Translations under genes and position numbers: made by a program
The notes under the pieces: model-generated
The model's input: the letters and a program-made list of their open reading frames with translations, nothing else
Told to the model about the DNA's origin: nothing
Databases searched by the model: none
Assembly: GCF_009856355.1 (NCBI RefSeq)
Contig: NZ_WMEW01000019.1
Coordinates: 1 to 50,394, forward strand
Source: Halobacillus litoralis
GTDB lineage: Bacteria; Bacillota; Bacilli; Bacillales; Halobacillaceae
Direction of reading: 5' to 3'
DNA: 50,394 bases
Shown here: one piece after another, positions 1-6,786 of the stretch
Numbering within the stretch: the first letter of the stretch is position 1
Layout of the letters: each line of letters opens with the position of its first letter

Positions 1-120
1 CGGGATGGTTTCGGGAAACATGGATCCTTCATTCCCATCCTCCGTTGTACAGTTAAAATTTAGTTAAATAAACTTCCTGCTTTTCACGCTAAAATGCGTT
101 TATAGCAGAACTTGTCGCGC
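1..120 (-). mobile_element. group II intron 5' fragment (first part)
   Basis: Read on the minus strand, this stretch starts near position 120 with GCGCGACAAG, close to the GUGCG-type 5' end of bacterial group II introns. It runs through a block that looks like intron domain I. It continues without a break into the minus strand of the window end (50394 down to about 50266). No intron reverse transcriptase is present, so this would be a remnant. The intron match is from memory of Bacillus introns and was not aligned. Confidence 0.5.
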
Positions 121-207
121 GCCCCCGCTAGCGTAAGACTTGTATTCAAGATATTGAAGCATATCTTTAACTAAAGTACGCCTTGAGACCAGAAGGATGA
201 ATGTATT

Positions 208-558
208 CTATTTATATGCCTTTGCAAATGTCGATGGTGAAAAGGAAACTTTGTATTTACCTTCAAGTTCTTTCTGTACTTTTTCTGTTATTTTCAATCC
301 CTCTTTATTATGTTCTGCTTCAAGTTCTACACCATTAGGAACTATTTCATCTTTATCCCAATCAATCCATTCACCATACTTCCCAATCCATTTCATTAAC
401 TCCAACTTCAAATCGAGTTCAATTGGAATCTCTTCTATGTCAAGGTTGCAATTACAGTGATTACACCAAATAGGGTCTGCACCTACATCTCCCTCAACTT
501 TTAATTCATTTGTTTTTTGTTGTTTACATTCACATCTCATATTGTTCCCCCCCTCCAT
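208..558 (-). CDS. small zinc-ribbon-like hypothetical protein
   Basis: A 116-residue soluble protein of unknown function. The N-terminus has two cysteine pairs, CEC near residues 9-11 and CNHCNC near 32-37, which suggests a small zinc-binding knuckle. The rest is acidic and rich in Glu/Lys with no membrane segment. A very strong ribosome site (GGAGGGGGGG) lies just upstream of the ATG. It reads away from the GNAT and transglutaminase-like genes in the same orientation, so the three may be one cargo block next to a Tn3-like terminal repeat at 2036-2072. Function is not recognised; zinc binding is inferred from cysteine spacing only. Confidence 0.7.
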   Translation of the reverse strand: MEGGNNMRCECKQQKTNELKVEGDVGADPIWCNHCNCNLDIEEIPIELDLKLELMKWIGKYGEWIDWDKDEIVPNGVELEAEHNKEGLKITEKVQKELEGKYKVSFSPSTFAKAYK

Positions 559-670
559 TTATTAAAGTACACTGCTCTGTTAGTTAAAAGGACGATCGTC
601 TATATTGAACAATCGCCCCCGATTGTTGAAGATTTGAAATAGAGACAATATAAGCTGAACTTGAGTGAAA

Positions 671-1123
671 TTAATTAAATTTCAATCTAAGGCGTGGGCC
701 TTTTTCTTCAAAACCCAATCCTTTATAGAAAGAGATGGTCCTTCCCCACTTTTTTGGACTTGGGGCACCGACTTCTATGAATTTCCACCCTATTTTAGAT
801 CCGTGTTCCTTTGCTTCTCCAATTAGTTTGGCACCTATTCCGTCAGACCTCATAGCAGGTAGAACATATAGTTCTTGAATAACTCCCATCAATCCGCGTG
901 CGTACATTGATGTTACTTCATATATGGTAATCATTCCGATACATTCTTCTTCCCAAAATGCCAAAAATACAGTGTAATTATCTTTCCTGAGTAAATCCTT
1001 ACAAACATCAGATAATTCTTTTATAAGAATAGTTCTTTCGCCCAACTCTGAAAAAAGCTTAGCTGCCATTTCTGCAACATGGTAATAATCCTTAAGATTG
1101 GCCTTTTTAATTGATAATTGCAT
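671..1123 (-). CDS. GNAT family N-acetyltransferase
   Basis: A 150-residue protein of normal length for a single GNAT domain, which transfers an acetyl group from acetyl-CoA to an amine. The acetyl-CoA pyrophosphate-binding motif is visible as R-S-D-G-I-G-A near residues 92-98, after the hydrophobic strand ELYVLPAM. The end (SFYKGLGFEEKGPRLRLKF) is the usual GNAT C-terminal strand, with FYKGLGF matching the family's Y..xGF signature. The substrate cannot be told. The ribosome site GAAGAGGG precedes the ATG. It lies between two other minus-strand cargo genes with about 80-110 bp gaps, so each may have its own promoter. Confidence 0.9.
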   Translation of the reverse strand: MQLSIKKANLKDYYHVAEMAAKLFSELGERTILIKELSDVCKDLLRKDNYTVFLAFWEEECIGMITIYEVTSMYARGLMGVIQELYVLPAMRSDGIGAKLIGEAKEHGSKIGWKFIEVGAPSPKKWGRTISFYKGLGFEEKGPRLRLKFN

Positions 1124-1204
1124 TTCTATACCCTCTTCTTATGTACTTCTTCACTCAAACAAAACAATTATGATTTATACATAAATCATGTATTCAGGTG
1201 GCTG

Positions 1205-1822
1205 TTACAAAAACTGTGGTAAATATGATTTATACATCTCAACGGCATCTGTATGTTCTTTTAATACTTCCAAAGTTTTTGAATGAGGCTTAGCATAAAT
1301 AACAGGATAGTCTTTCTCGTCAAATTTTTCTTCTGTTGTAAACGCTAATTGTTCTTGAATAATCGAAAACTGGGAGTTAATCCCTTCTTTATTCCCACGA
1401 GCATCTACCCTTACCCATTTATCCAGAGATTTAAAGTAGATAGCATTTAGTGCATGAATGCAATATCCTTTTTCTGGCTTATCAAATAACATTAAGCGTT
1501 GGTAACAAAAACCTGTGGGAATTCCTTGAGAACGTAATAAGGAAGCTAATAAATGTGATTTTGCATAGCAAATTCCCTGTTTATATTTTAATACATCTGA
1601 AGCCTTACATGTCACTCTTTTCCCTTGAATATCCCAGGAATGAGAAATCTCATCACGTACGTATTCAAAAGCTACTTTTGCTTTTTCTATCTCTGTTTGA
1701 GATGGGTTGAATAATTCTTGAATTTTCCCTTTTATTAATGAGTTAGAATAATTCACCTCATCTAAATCGAGTAAATAATCCTCCAGTTTATTAGACTCAC
1801 AAACCAATTCCATTATATTCAA
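1205..1822 (-). CDS. transglutaminase-like cysteine protease-fold protein
   Basis: A 205-residue protein with the transglutaminase-like (papain-fold) catalytic triad in order: Cys85 in KQGICYAKSH, His123 in YCIHALNA and Asp140 in WVRVDARGN. In bacteria such proteins usually act as peptidases or amidases; the substrate is unknown. No signal peptide or membrane segment is seen, so it is probably cytoplasmic. The length matches stand-alone bacterial family members. Just downstream on the minus strand comes the GNAT gene. On its upstream side lie a 21-bp inverted repeat (1941-2004) and a Tn3-like terminal repeat. Confidence 0.85.
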   Translation of the reverse strand: MNIMELVCESNKLEDYLLDLDEVNYSNSLIKGKIQELFNPSQTEIEKAKVAFEYVRDEISHSWDIQGKRVTCKASDVLKYKQGICYAKSHLLASLLRSQGIPTGFCYQRLMLFDKPEKGYCIHALNAIYFKSLDKWVRVDARGNKEGINSQFSIIQEQLAFTTEEKFDEKDYPVIYAKPHSKTLEVLKEHTDAVEMYKSYLPQFL

Positions 1823-1940
1823 ACTCCTTCAATACAATTGCATAAATATTCGATAAATAGTTATCATTATACATTAAAAACCAAATGAAATATAGAAGGA
1901 TAGAGCAATTGATTCGTTTAATTTGAGGCAAATTTAGGGA

Positions 1941-2004
1941 TTTATCTCGAAACTGAGTCTTCAACTAACCTGCCCTTTTGCGAAAGACTCAGTTTCGAGA
2001 TAAA
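1941..2004. repeat. 21-bp perfect inverted repeat
   Basis: The arms at 1941-1961 (TTTATCTCGAAACTGAGTCTT) and 1984-2004 are exact reverse complements with a 22-nt spacer. Weaker copies of the right arm (GAAAGACxCxGTTTCGAG) occur near 8504-8524 and 6635-6652. All lie just inside the Tn3-like terminal repeats, so they look like subterminal parts of the same mobile-element family. Confidence 0.75.
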
Positions 2005-2035
2005 GCAAATAAATTATAGTGTTGCAACACTGTAT

Positions 2036-2072
2036 CTTAGCGTTGTAAATCCGCATTTTCCTGACAATCCCC
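2036..2072 (-). repeat. Tn3-family-like terminal inverted repeat (right end, unit 1)
   Basis: The minus strand reads from GGGGATTGTCAGGAAAATGC to ACAACGCTAAG over 37 bp. The GGGG start and ACGCTAAG end are the hallmarks of Tn3-family 38-bp terminal repeats. The outer end is at 2072, so the bounded element extends leftward across the window start. Its partner would be the plus-strand copy at 50156-50192 if the molecule is circular. No Tn3 transposase is in the window. Confidence 0.75.
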
Positions 2073-2121
2073 AAATAATGGACTAATGCTCATTATTGGT
2101 TAGACTATGCAAGATAAAAAA

Positions 2122-2151
2122 TGTGTTAATGTGTTAATGAGTTATTGTAAT
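2122..2151. repeat. recurrent TTAATGAGTTATTGT motif, copy A
   Basis: Contains GTGTTAATGAGTTATTGT, identical over 18 bp to the copy upstream of the resolvase (5560-5577). It is closely related to copies near parA (21712-21735, 21929-21958) and at 44586-44623. It may be a binding site for a plasmid DNA-binding protein; the function is inferred. Confidence 0.6.
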
Positions 2152-2224
2152 TTTGTTTTATATCATACTGGGGATTTAAAAGCGTGTAATTAAGTAAGGT
2201 CAGTATAAATTGCTAAATAACTTC

Positions 2225-2863
2225 TTACTTGTTTCTTTCTATCCATCTGCTAATACGTTGTTTCACGTTGGACGTGTTTTCCTTCAAATCATCAACAATC
2301 ATGGATACCAGAGTGAACCAGGACACTTCTTCATTGTATGGATTGTTCTTATTTATATATTTCAGGACATACTTCAAATCCTTCATTTGTTGCTTGTCCA
2401 ATTGAGTATGCAAATAGGATTTCACAAAGGAATTCAGCAAGTTGCTGTTACTGATGCTTGCATCAAGAAGTAAAGCCGTAGCCTTGGATGGAGTTACGTC
2501 GAGTGCCATAGATAGAAGGTATATTCTTTCATAATCTTTCTGGTTAAAACGAGTAGTGATCCTTTCATTCTTACCTGTTTGAATCTTACTCTGTAGGGAT
2601 TCGTTCTCCAAAGAACCTATGTAAAAGGTGCTTTTAAATTGATAATCTCTCCGGAAATACTGAGAAAGGTGTTCGATTACCATTCTGTTGTTCAATCCCT
2701 TCATACACAAAATTTCTATAACATCCTTAACAGGTGTATCCGTGACAAATGAAAGACGATACACACAGCTTTTCAATTCTGTATTTACTGTCGGTTTGAT
2801 ATCTCTCTTTTTGTCTGATCGCGCTTTCCTATTCTTCCTTTCTCTAACCTCTACCCCACTCAT
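2225..2863 (-). CDS. hypothetical protein with ribbon-helix-helix-like segments
   Basis: A 212-residue protein of unknown function. The N-terminus is strongly basic (REKNRKARSDKKRDIKP). Two segments look like ribbon-helix-helix units, a short strand followed by two helices: residues about 33-60 (YRLSFVTDTPVKDVIEIL) and about 98-125 (RITTRFNQKDYERIYLLS). A DNA-binding role on the plasmid is therefore plausible but not shown. No membrane segment is seen. The ATG follows AAAAGAGGTG on the minus strand. Its 3' end faces the Tn3-like repeat at 2036-2072 and motif copy A. It could be a plasmid maintenance or regulatory protein. Confidence 0.65.
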   Translation of the reverse strand: MSGVEVRERKNRKARSDKKRDIKPTVNTELKSCVYRLSFVTDTPVKDVIEILCMKGLNNRMVIEHLSQYFRRDYQFKSTFYIGSLENESLQSKIQTGKNERITTRFNQKDYERIYLLSMALDVTPSKATALLLDASISNSNLLNSFVKSYLHTQLDKQQMKDLKYVLKYINKNNPYNEEVSWFTLVSMIVDDLKENTSNVKQRISRWIERNK

Positions 2864-3017
2864 AGGAGCACCTCTTTTCTGGAATTAAGTCTGGGACACT
2901 GTCTGTCTGTCCTAACTTTAATTTCATATATATGGGGGACGAGAGGGGAGTATGTATAATATTCAGAACATTGGTAATGATGTATTGTAAGAAAACAAAG
3001 AGAAGAGGTGTCATTAA

Positions 3018-3113
3018 ATGAAGAAAAGCGAAGCTCGAAACTTAGCGAAGAAAGCAATAGATAATGGCAAGAAATATGGAATCCCAATGAAAAACAAGCG
3101 AAAAGCAAAATAG
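3018..3113 (+). CDS. short basic peptide, unknown
   Basis: A 31-residue ORF (starts MKKSEARNLAKKAIDNG, ends KNKRKAK) with a good ribosome site (AGAAGAGGTG, 7 nt before the ATG). A strong intrinsic terminator follows about 20 nt after the stop. This complete small unit supports a real gene. The peptide is very basic (about 13 Lys/Arg) and could bind nucleic acid. It is not recognised. Confidence 0.5.
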   Translation: MKKSEARNLAKKAIDNGKKYGIPMKNKRKAK

Positions 3114-3133
3114 TTCCACCTTTTAGAAACATG

Positions 3134-3190
3134 AAAAAAGCACCCAAAAACACTATCCTCAGAGGACAGTGTTTTTGGGGTGCTTTTTTT
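3134..3190 (+). terminator. strong intrinsic terminator
   Basis: A long stem pairs the A-rich left arm with GCACCCAAAAACACT against AGTGTTTTTGGGGTGC, followed by a run of Ts. The A-rich side means it can also work on the minus strand. It closes the small basic-peptide gene. Confidence 0.85.
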
Positions 3191-3283
3191 CTGTTGGCTC
3201 TATTAAAACTTTGTTGATATTTGTACAATTCAAACAAGGGTTCTATAATGAGTTTATCAAATATAAGTGGGGGAGGGACGATT

Positions 3284-3571
3284 GTGAGAGCAACCGATAT
3301 CTTTAAAGCCATTCAAACGTTGAATCCAGTTGAAAAGCATCGCTTACGAGGATACTTAATTGATGCTCTCACTTCGTAATCATTGTGCGATTTGGAAAAT
3401 ACTCCACGATGGTGGACGGTGAAGAAACAGCGTTACCGTTGTAAAGCTTGCCGTAAAACGTTCACCGACCTCACCAATACCGCGCTATACCGAATGCGCC
3501 ACCTCCATACCTGGATGAATTTTATTGAATGTATGATAGAGGGTGATTCGCTCCGCAAATCAGCGGAGTAG
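3284..3571 (+). pseudogene. decayed IS1595-type transposase remnant
   Basis: Two broken pieces of one transposase. From the GTG at 3284 the first 31 residues read MRATDIFKAIQTLNPVEKHR..., the usual N-terminus of IS1595/ISXO2-type transposases, and stop at 3377. A second frame from about 3383 continues with the zinc-ribbon region (RYRCKACRKTFTDLTNT) and SLRKSAE, then stops at 3571. In intact enzymes the catalytic DDE/N domain follows, but it is missing here. The region between the pieces is also shortened, since the first CxxC pair of the ribbon is gone. It is not functional. Confidence 0.8.
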
Positions 3572-3641
3572 ATTGGGAACGTTACCCACAATAGTTAAAT
3601 AAGAAAAAGTGTGAGATAGTATGCAAAGGAAGGTTTTTATA

Positions 3642-4157
3642 ATGCGAAGTGTTTTTGATGTCACACAGCTAATGTTTCTTCGTTTCTTAATGAGACTAAT
3701 GTTAAAAAGGAATATGTACAAAGAACCTATTAAAGTAATAGAGAAGTTCCGAGAGCGTTTTATTAGTAAAGGATACTTGAACGATGACTTGTCAAAAGGA
3801 CCTGAAACACCCAAGTATTCAATTATTGACAGTTTAGTTTCTGCATTTGAATCTCTGCGTTATTATCGTAATGAAGATGATTTTTACCTTCAGGTGGCTA
3901 AACAGTGGGTTGGTGATTTATATAGCAGCAACCACAAAATATCTTCCTTCTTCGTTATTGTCTATGGGTTGATTTTATTAACCGTTTTTATAAATCAGTC
4001 TTTCATTACAATACCAGGGGAAATGATGTTCATAGGGCTCTTTGTGTTACCTTTATTAGGATTCATTAGCGCCATAGGAGGAAGAGGTTGGAAGAGGTTA
4101 ATGTTAATGTCAATTAACATCCTTGTTTTTGCTTATTCCATTATAATCGTAGCTTAA
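3642..4157 (+). CDS. hypothetical membrane protein
   Basis: A 171-residue protein with a soluble, basic N-terminal half and three hydrophobic segments in the C-terminal third (FFVIVYGLILLTVFI, MMFIGLFVLPLLGFISAIGG, LMLMSINILVFAYSIIIVA). I chose the ATG at 3642 because AAAGGAAGG lies 8 nt before it; an earlier in-frame ATG at 3621 has no good ribosome site. No family is recognised. A clear terminator follows at 4232-4266, so it is a single-gene unit. Confidence 0.65.
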   Translation: MRSVFDVTQLMFLRFLMRLMLKRNMYKEPIKVIEKFRERFISKGYLNDDLSKGPETPKYSIIDSLVSAFESLRYYRNEDDFYLQVAKQWVGDLYSSNHKISSFFVIVYGLILLTVFINQSFITIPGEMMFIGLFVLPLLGFISAIGGRGWKRLMLMSINILVFAYSIIIVA

Positions 4158-4231
4158 AGGTTTTTTAGGAAAATATACTATCCCATAATTAGCGCTCTCT
4201 GTGGGCTATTTAAATAAGACAATCATTCTGC

Positions 4232-4266
4232 ATAGGACTACCTTATAAGGTAGTCCTATTTTTTTC
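4232..4266 (+). terminator. intrinsic terminator
   Basis: ATAGGACTACCTTA pairs with TAAGGTAGTCCTAT, a 14-bp stem with almost no loop, followed by seven Ts. It ends the membrane-protein gene at 3642-4157. Confidence 0.85.
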
Positions 4267-4412
4267 TATAAATATCAACAACGAACTTAAACAGAGCCTT
4301 TCTGTTAAGTAAAGCCTTAAATTGAAGATAACTATATGAAGGATCTGTTTCACATGTTAGAAGATGATATAGTAGAAAGGATACATAAAGAAAATCAAAG
4401 TGGAGGTCCTAA

Positions 4413-5396
4413 ATGCGAAAGAAAATAAAGGTTTTTGTCTTGCTCTTAATAACCATCTTTATCGTTGGATGTACCGACGTTGAAGATGCATCCATGATAG
4501 ATGAGGAAGCGTATCCACAAGAAGAAGCTGCAACTGATACAAATCAAGATGCTGAAAAGGAAGAAGCTGATTCTACAGCCGGTGATGATCTAGAAGAAGA
4601 TACATCAATAAATACGGAGGATGAGCCGTCAATAGAGGAAACATCCCCAGAAACGAATGATGACCAGTTTGAGGGTTATGAACTCATTGAGGTGGACGGC
4701 GGTGATCTAAGTGGTGATCGAGAATCGAACGTTGTAGTGGACATAGGATTTGGGGATCGAGAGTACTGGGCATTTACTAATGATCATGGTCAATTAGTGA
4801 GAGTCGTAGCTGACGAGATTATTCTACAAAATGATAGCAATGAACCTGTCCTATCGAGTGGAAGATACTTCTCTGACGAAGCTAAAGTTCCAGGTGTAGA
4901 AAGTGATGTATTAGATGAAGGACATGTTATTGCTGACTCATTAGGAGGGGTATCAAACGCTTATAATATTACTCCTCAAGAAAGTGCTTTAAACCGTCAT
5001 GGTGACCAATCATACATGGAAAACGCAATAAGTAAAGCAGACGGAGCAACTAATTTTGAAGCAGTCATTTCTTACTCAGATACGAACACCCAAATACCTT
5101 CTAAGTATCAGTACTCTTATACGATAAACGGTAATGAGGTTATAGATACTTTTGAAAATGTAAATCCCGATGAAGTGAATGAGTCTTTAGGTTTAACAGA
5201 TAGTGACGAATCAACTGAGCCAGATGTCTCTAATTCTGAAGAACAAGGTGATGTTTCCAGCATTGATACTAATGGTAATGGGCAAGTAACCATACAAGAA
5301 GCGAAAGATGCGGGGTTCAGTATGCCTATAACAGACGATCATTGGTTATATCCTTATATGCGAGATAATGATGGTGATGGGATGGTTGGAGAGTAA
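4413..5396 (+). CDS. secreted lipoprotein with DNA/RNA non-specific endonuclease-like domain
   Basis: A 327-residue protein. The signal peptide ends in a lipobox (IFIVGC, lipidated Cys20). Residues about 25-85 are an acidic linker, then a nuclease-like domain at about 90-220. Its key motif is DEGHVIADSLGG, followed by YNITPQESALNR and a later Gly/Asp/Met segment. This matches the D-x-G-H and N-x-x-P-Q...N pattern of non-specific endonucleases (competence-nuclease type). The C-terminus has Ca-binding-like repeats (DTNGNGQVTIQEAKDAG and DNDGDGMVGE) that resemble an Excalibur domain lacking its cysteine. It would act on nucleic acid outside the membrane, perhaps as a colony-competition or DNA-uptake factor. 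It is a monocistronic unit: the ribosome site GTGGAGG precedes the ATG and a terminator follows. Confidence 0.75.
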   Translation: MRKKIKVFVLLLITIFIVGCTDVEDASMIDEEAYPQEEAATDTNQDAEKEEADSTAGDDLEEDTSINTEDEPSIEETSPETNDDQFEGYELIEVDGGDLSGDRESNVVVDIGFGDREYWAFTNDHGQLVRVVADEIILQNDSNEPVLSSGRYFSDEAKVPGVESDVLDEGHVIADSLGGVSNAYNITPQESALNRHGDQSYMENAISKADGATNFEAVISYSDTNTQIPSKYQYSYTINGNEVIDTFENVNPDEVNESLGLTDSDESTEPDVSNSEEQGDVSSIDTNGNGQVTIQEAKDAGFSMPITDDHWLYPYMRDNDGDGMVGE

Positions 5397-5425
5397 TCCA
5401 ATAGATATATACGATTGAGTGTTAA

Positions 5426-5462
5426 AAGAGGGACTTCTGCAATAGTTGGAAGTCCCTCTTCT
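5426..5462 (+). terminator. intrinsic terminator
   Basis: AAGAGGGACTTC pairs with GAAGTCCCTCTT over 12 bp with an 11-nt loop. It lies 30 bp after the nuclease lipoprotein stop; the U tract is short (CTTCTTAT). Confidence 0.75.
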
Positions 5463-5559
5463 TATAGGAATTATTAGTCAGTTCAAAATGGCCTCCTAAC
5501 TTAGAATTCATACTAAGCGTAAAGTTTAGGTCATATATTGAAGCACCTGTTGTGCAATT

Positions 5560-5577
5560 GTGTTAATGAGTTATTGT
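5560..5577. repeat. recurrent TTAATGAGTTATTGT motif, copy B
   Basis: GTGTTAATGAGTTATTGT is an 18-bp exact match to copy A (2122-2151). It lies about 175 bp upstream of the serine resolvase gene, so it could regulate that gene or be part of a partition site. Confidence 0.6.
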
Positions 5578-5701
5578 TTTCTGTAATTGCTTATACAAGA
5601 GAAGGCTATTTAATTCATCCAAAACTTTCAACTTCTGGACATATCTTTTTCATACAGGAAAAACACCCTGAAAATCCATTGGTTTCTATCTAAAACTTAG
5701 T

Positions 5702-5726
5702 CTATAATAATGTGTACATAATATAG
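5702..5726. promoter_or_regulatory. candidate resolvase site (res)
   Basis: CTATAATAATGT followed by GTACATAATATAG is a 25-bp AT-rich near-palindrome centred on TGTACA, about 25 bp upstream of the resolvase ATG. Serine resolvases bind such sites next to their own gene. It may overlap the promoter and allow autoregulation. This is inferred from position and symmetry. Confidence 0.4.
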
Positions 5727-5752
5727 CATCTTTTAGACATGGGGGTCTGAAA

Positions 5753-6328
5753 ATGAAAATAGGTTATGCCCGAGTTTCGACTGTTGGACAGGATATTGAA
5801 ACTCAAGAGGAATTTCTGCAGGAAGCAGGTTGCGAAAAGATTTTTGTCGAGAAGGTAACAGGGACGAGTACAGCACAACGAAATCAGTTGAAAGAAGCTA
5901 TGGAATTTGTCCGAGAAGGAGATGTGCTCGTCGTCACTAAAATTGATCGGCTGGCAAGGTCGATAATGGACCTGAACAAAATCATCAAATCATTAGCAGC
6001 TGAAAACGTAAGTGTCCACTTCATTAAAGACAACATGTATTTTGAAGCCGGAACCGAAGTGAATAGTATGCAGACACTCATGTTCAACATCCTTGGTTCA
6101 TTTGCGCAGTTCGAAAGGGATTTAATTGTAGAAAGAACGACTGAGGGGCGAGAACGGGCGAAGAAACAAGGGAAGCACATGGGCCGGCCCGGCCATGACC
6201 AAAAAAATATCAACCGTGCTCTTATGATGTACGATCAGCGTGAGGTCACTGGAATGAGTGTTGCTGACATTGTAAGAGCAACAGGAATTCCACGGTCGAC
6301 TCTATACGCTAAGTTAAAAGAAAGATAA
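5753..6328 (+). CDS. serine recombinase (resolvase/invertase family)
   Basis: A 191-residue small serine recombinase. The N-terminal catalytic domain starts with GYARVSTVGQDIETQ, with the nucleophile Ser9 in ARVST. The family helix E region (MFNILGSFAQFERDLIVERT) ends near residue 125. The RA..G..GRP hinge and a C-terminal helix-turn-helix follow (SVADIVRATGIPRSTLYAKL, about 168-187). Length and layout are those of Tn3-type and plasmid resolvases, which resolve multimers or cointegrates at a res site. The only intergenic space before it has a palindrome that may be res. It may serve plasmid multimer resolution or be left from a Tn3-family transposon, since Tn3-like terminal repeats lie nearby. 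Confidence 0.92.
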   Translation: MKIGYARVSTVGQDIETQEEFLQEAGCEKIFVEKVTGTSTAQRNQLKEAMEFVREGDVLVVTKIDRLARSIMDLNKIIKSLAAENVSVHFIKDNMYFEAGTEVNSMQTLMFNILGSFAQFERDLIVERTTEGRERAKKQGKHMGRPGHDQKNINRALMMYDQREVTGMSVADIVRATGIPRSTLYAKLKER

Positions 6329-6512
6329 ACTATACCCTGCTAATCCTGTTACTTCATGTGTTCTCAGTTGCATTGAAACAGGGGATAGTTCGTTAAATTA
6401 TATTTCGATGCAACACAGAACACGTGAGAGACACCAATTCTTCCAATATGTATGTTTTATGTATGTGAACTGTTAAGAGGTACTTTTAAATATGTATTCG
6501 TTCTTCTTTTAA

Positions 6513-6549
6513 GGGAAAGCGTCAGGAAATGAGCATTTACAATGCTAAA
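6513..6549 (+). repeat. Tn3-family-like terminal inverted repeat (left end, unit 2)
   Basis: Reads GGGAAAGCGTCAGGAAATGA then GCATTTACAATGCTAAA on the plus strand. It is the inward-facing partner of the minus-strand repeat at 8624-8660, with one deleted base and several substitutions. Bases just inside (AAATTAGAGCAT, then a hairpin) match the inside of the copy at 50156-50192. Confidence 0.65.
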
Positions 6550-6563
6550 CAAATTAGAGCATA

Positions 6564-6604
6564 GAAAAACCGGTTCCTAAACTTTGTAAAGGATCCGATT
6601 TTTG
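6564..6604. repeat. subterminal hairpin repeat (ATCGGTTCC type)
   Basis: CCGGTTCCT pairs with AGGATCCG around a 10-nt loop, ending in a T run, so it can act as a terminator. Related copies are at 44632-44668 and 50207-50245. At 6.5 and 50.2 kb it lies directly inside a Tn3-like terminal repeat. Confidence 0.6.
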
Positions 6605-6786
6605 CTTTGACTTATTAAGCTAAAGCACCCGTTTCAGTAAGACTCAATTTCGAGGCAATACAATAGACTTACAAATGGGAAAGGAGAGTGCTGGGCAACA
6701 GCACTCGCTTTTTCATTTGTAAGTCTATTAATTTTCTGGAATAATTATTATTGATTTGTTTCAGATTTTCAGAGGAGGGTGAATAT

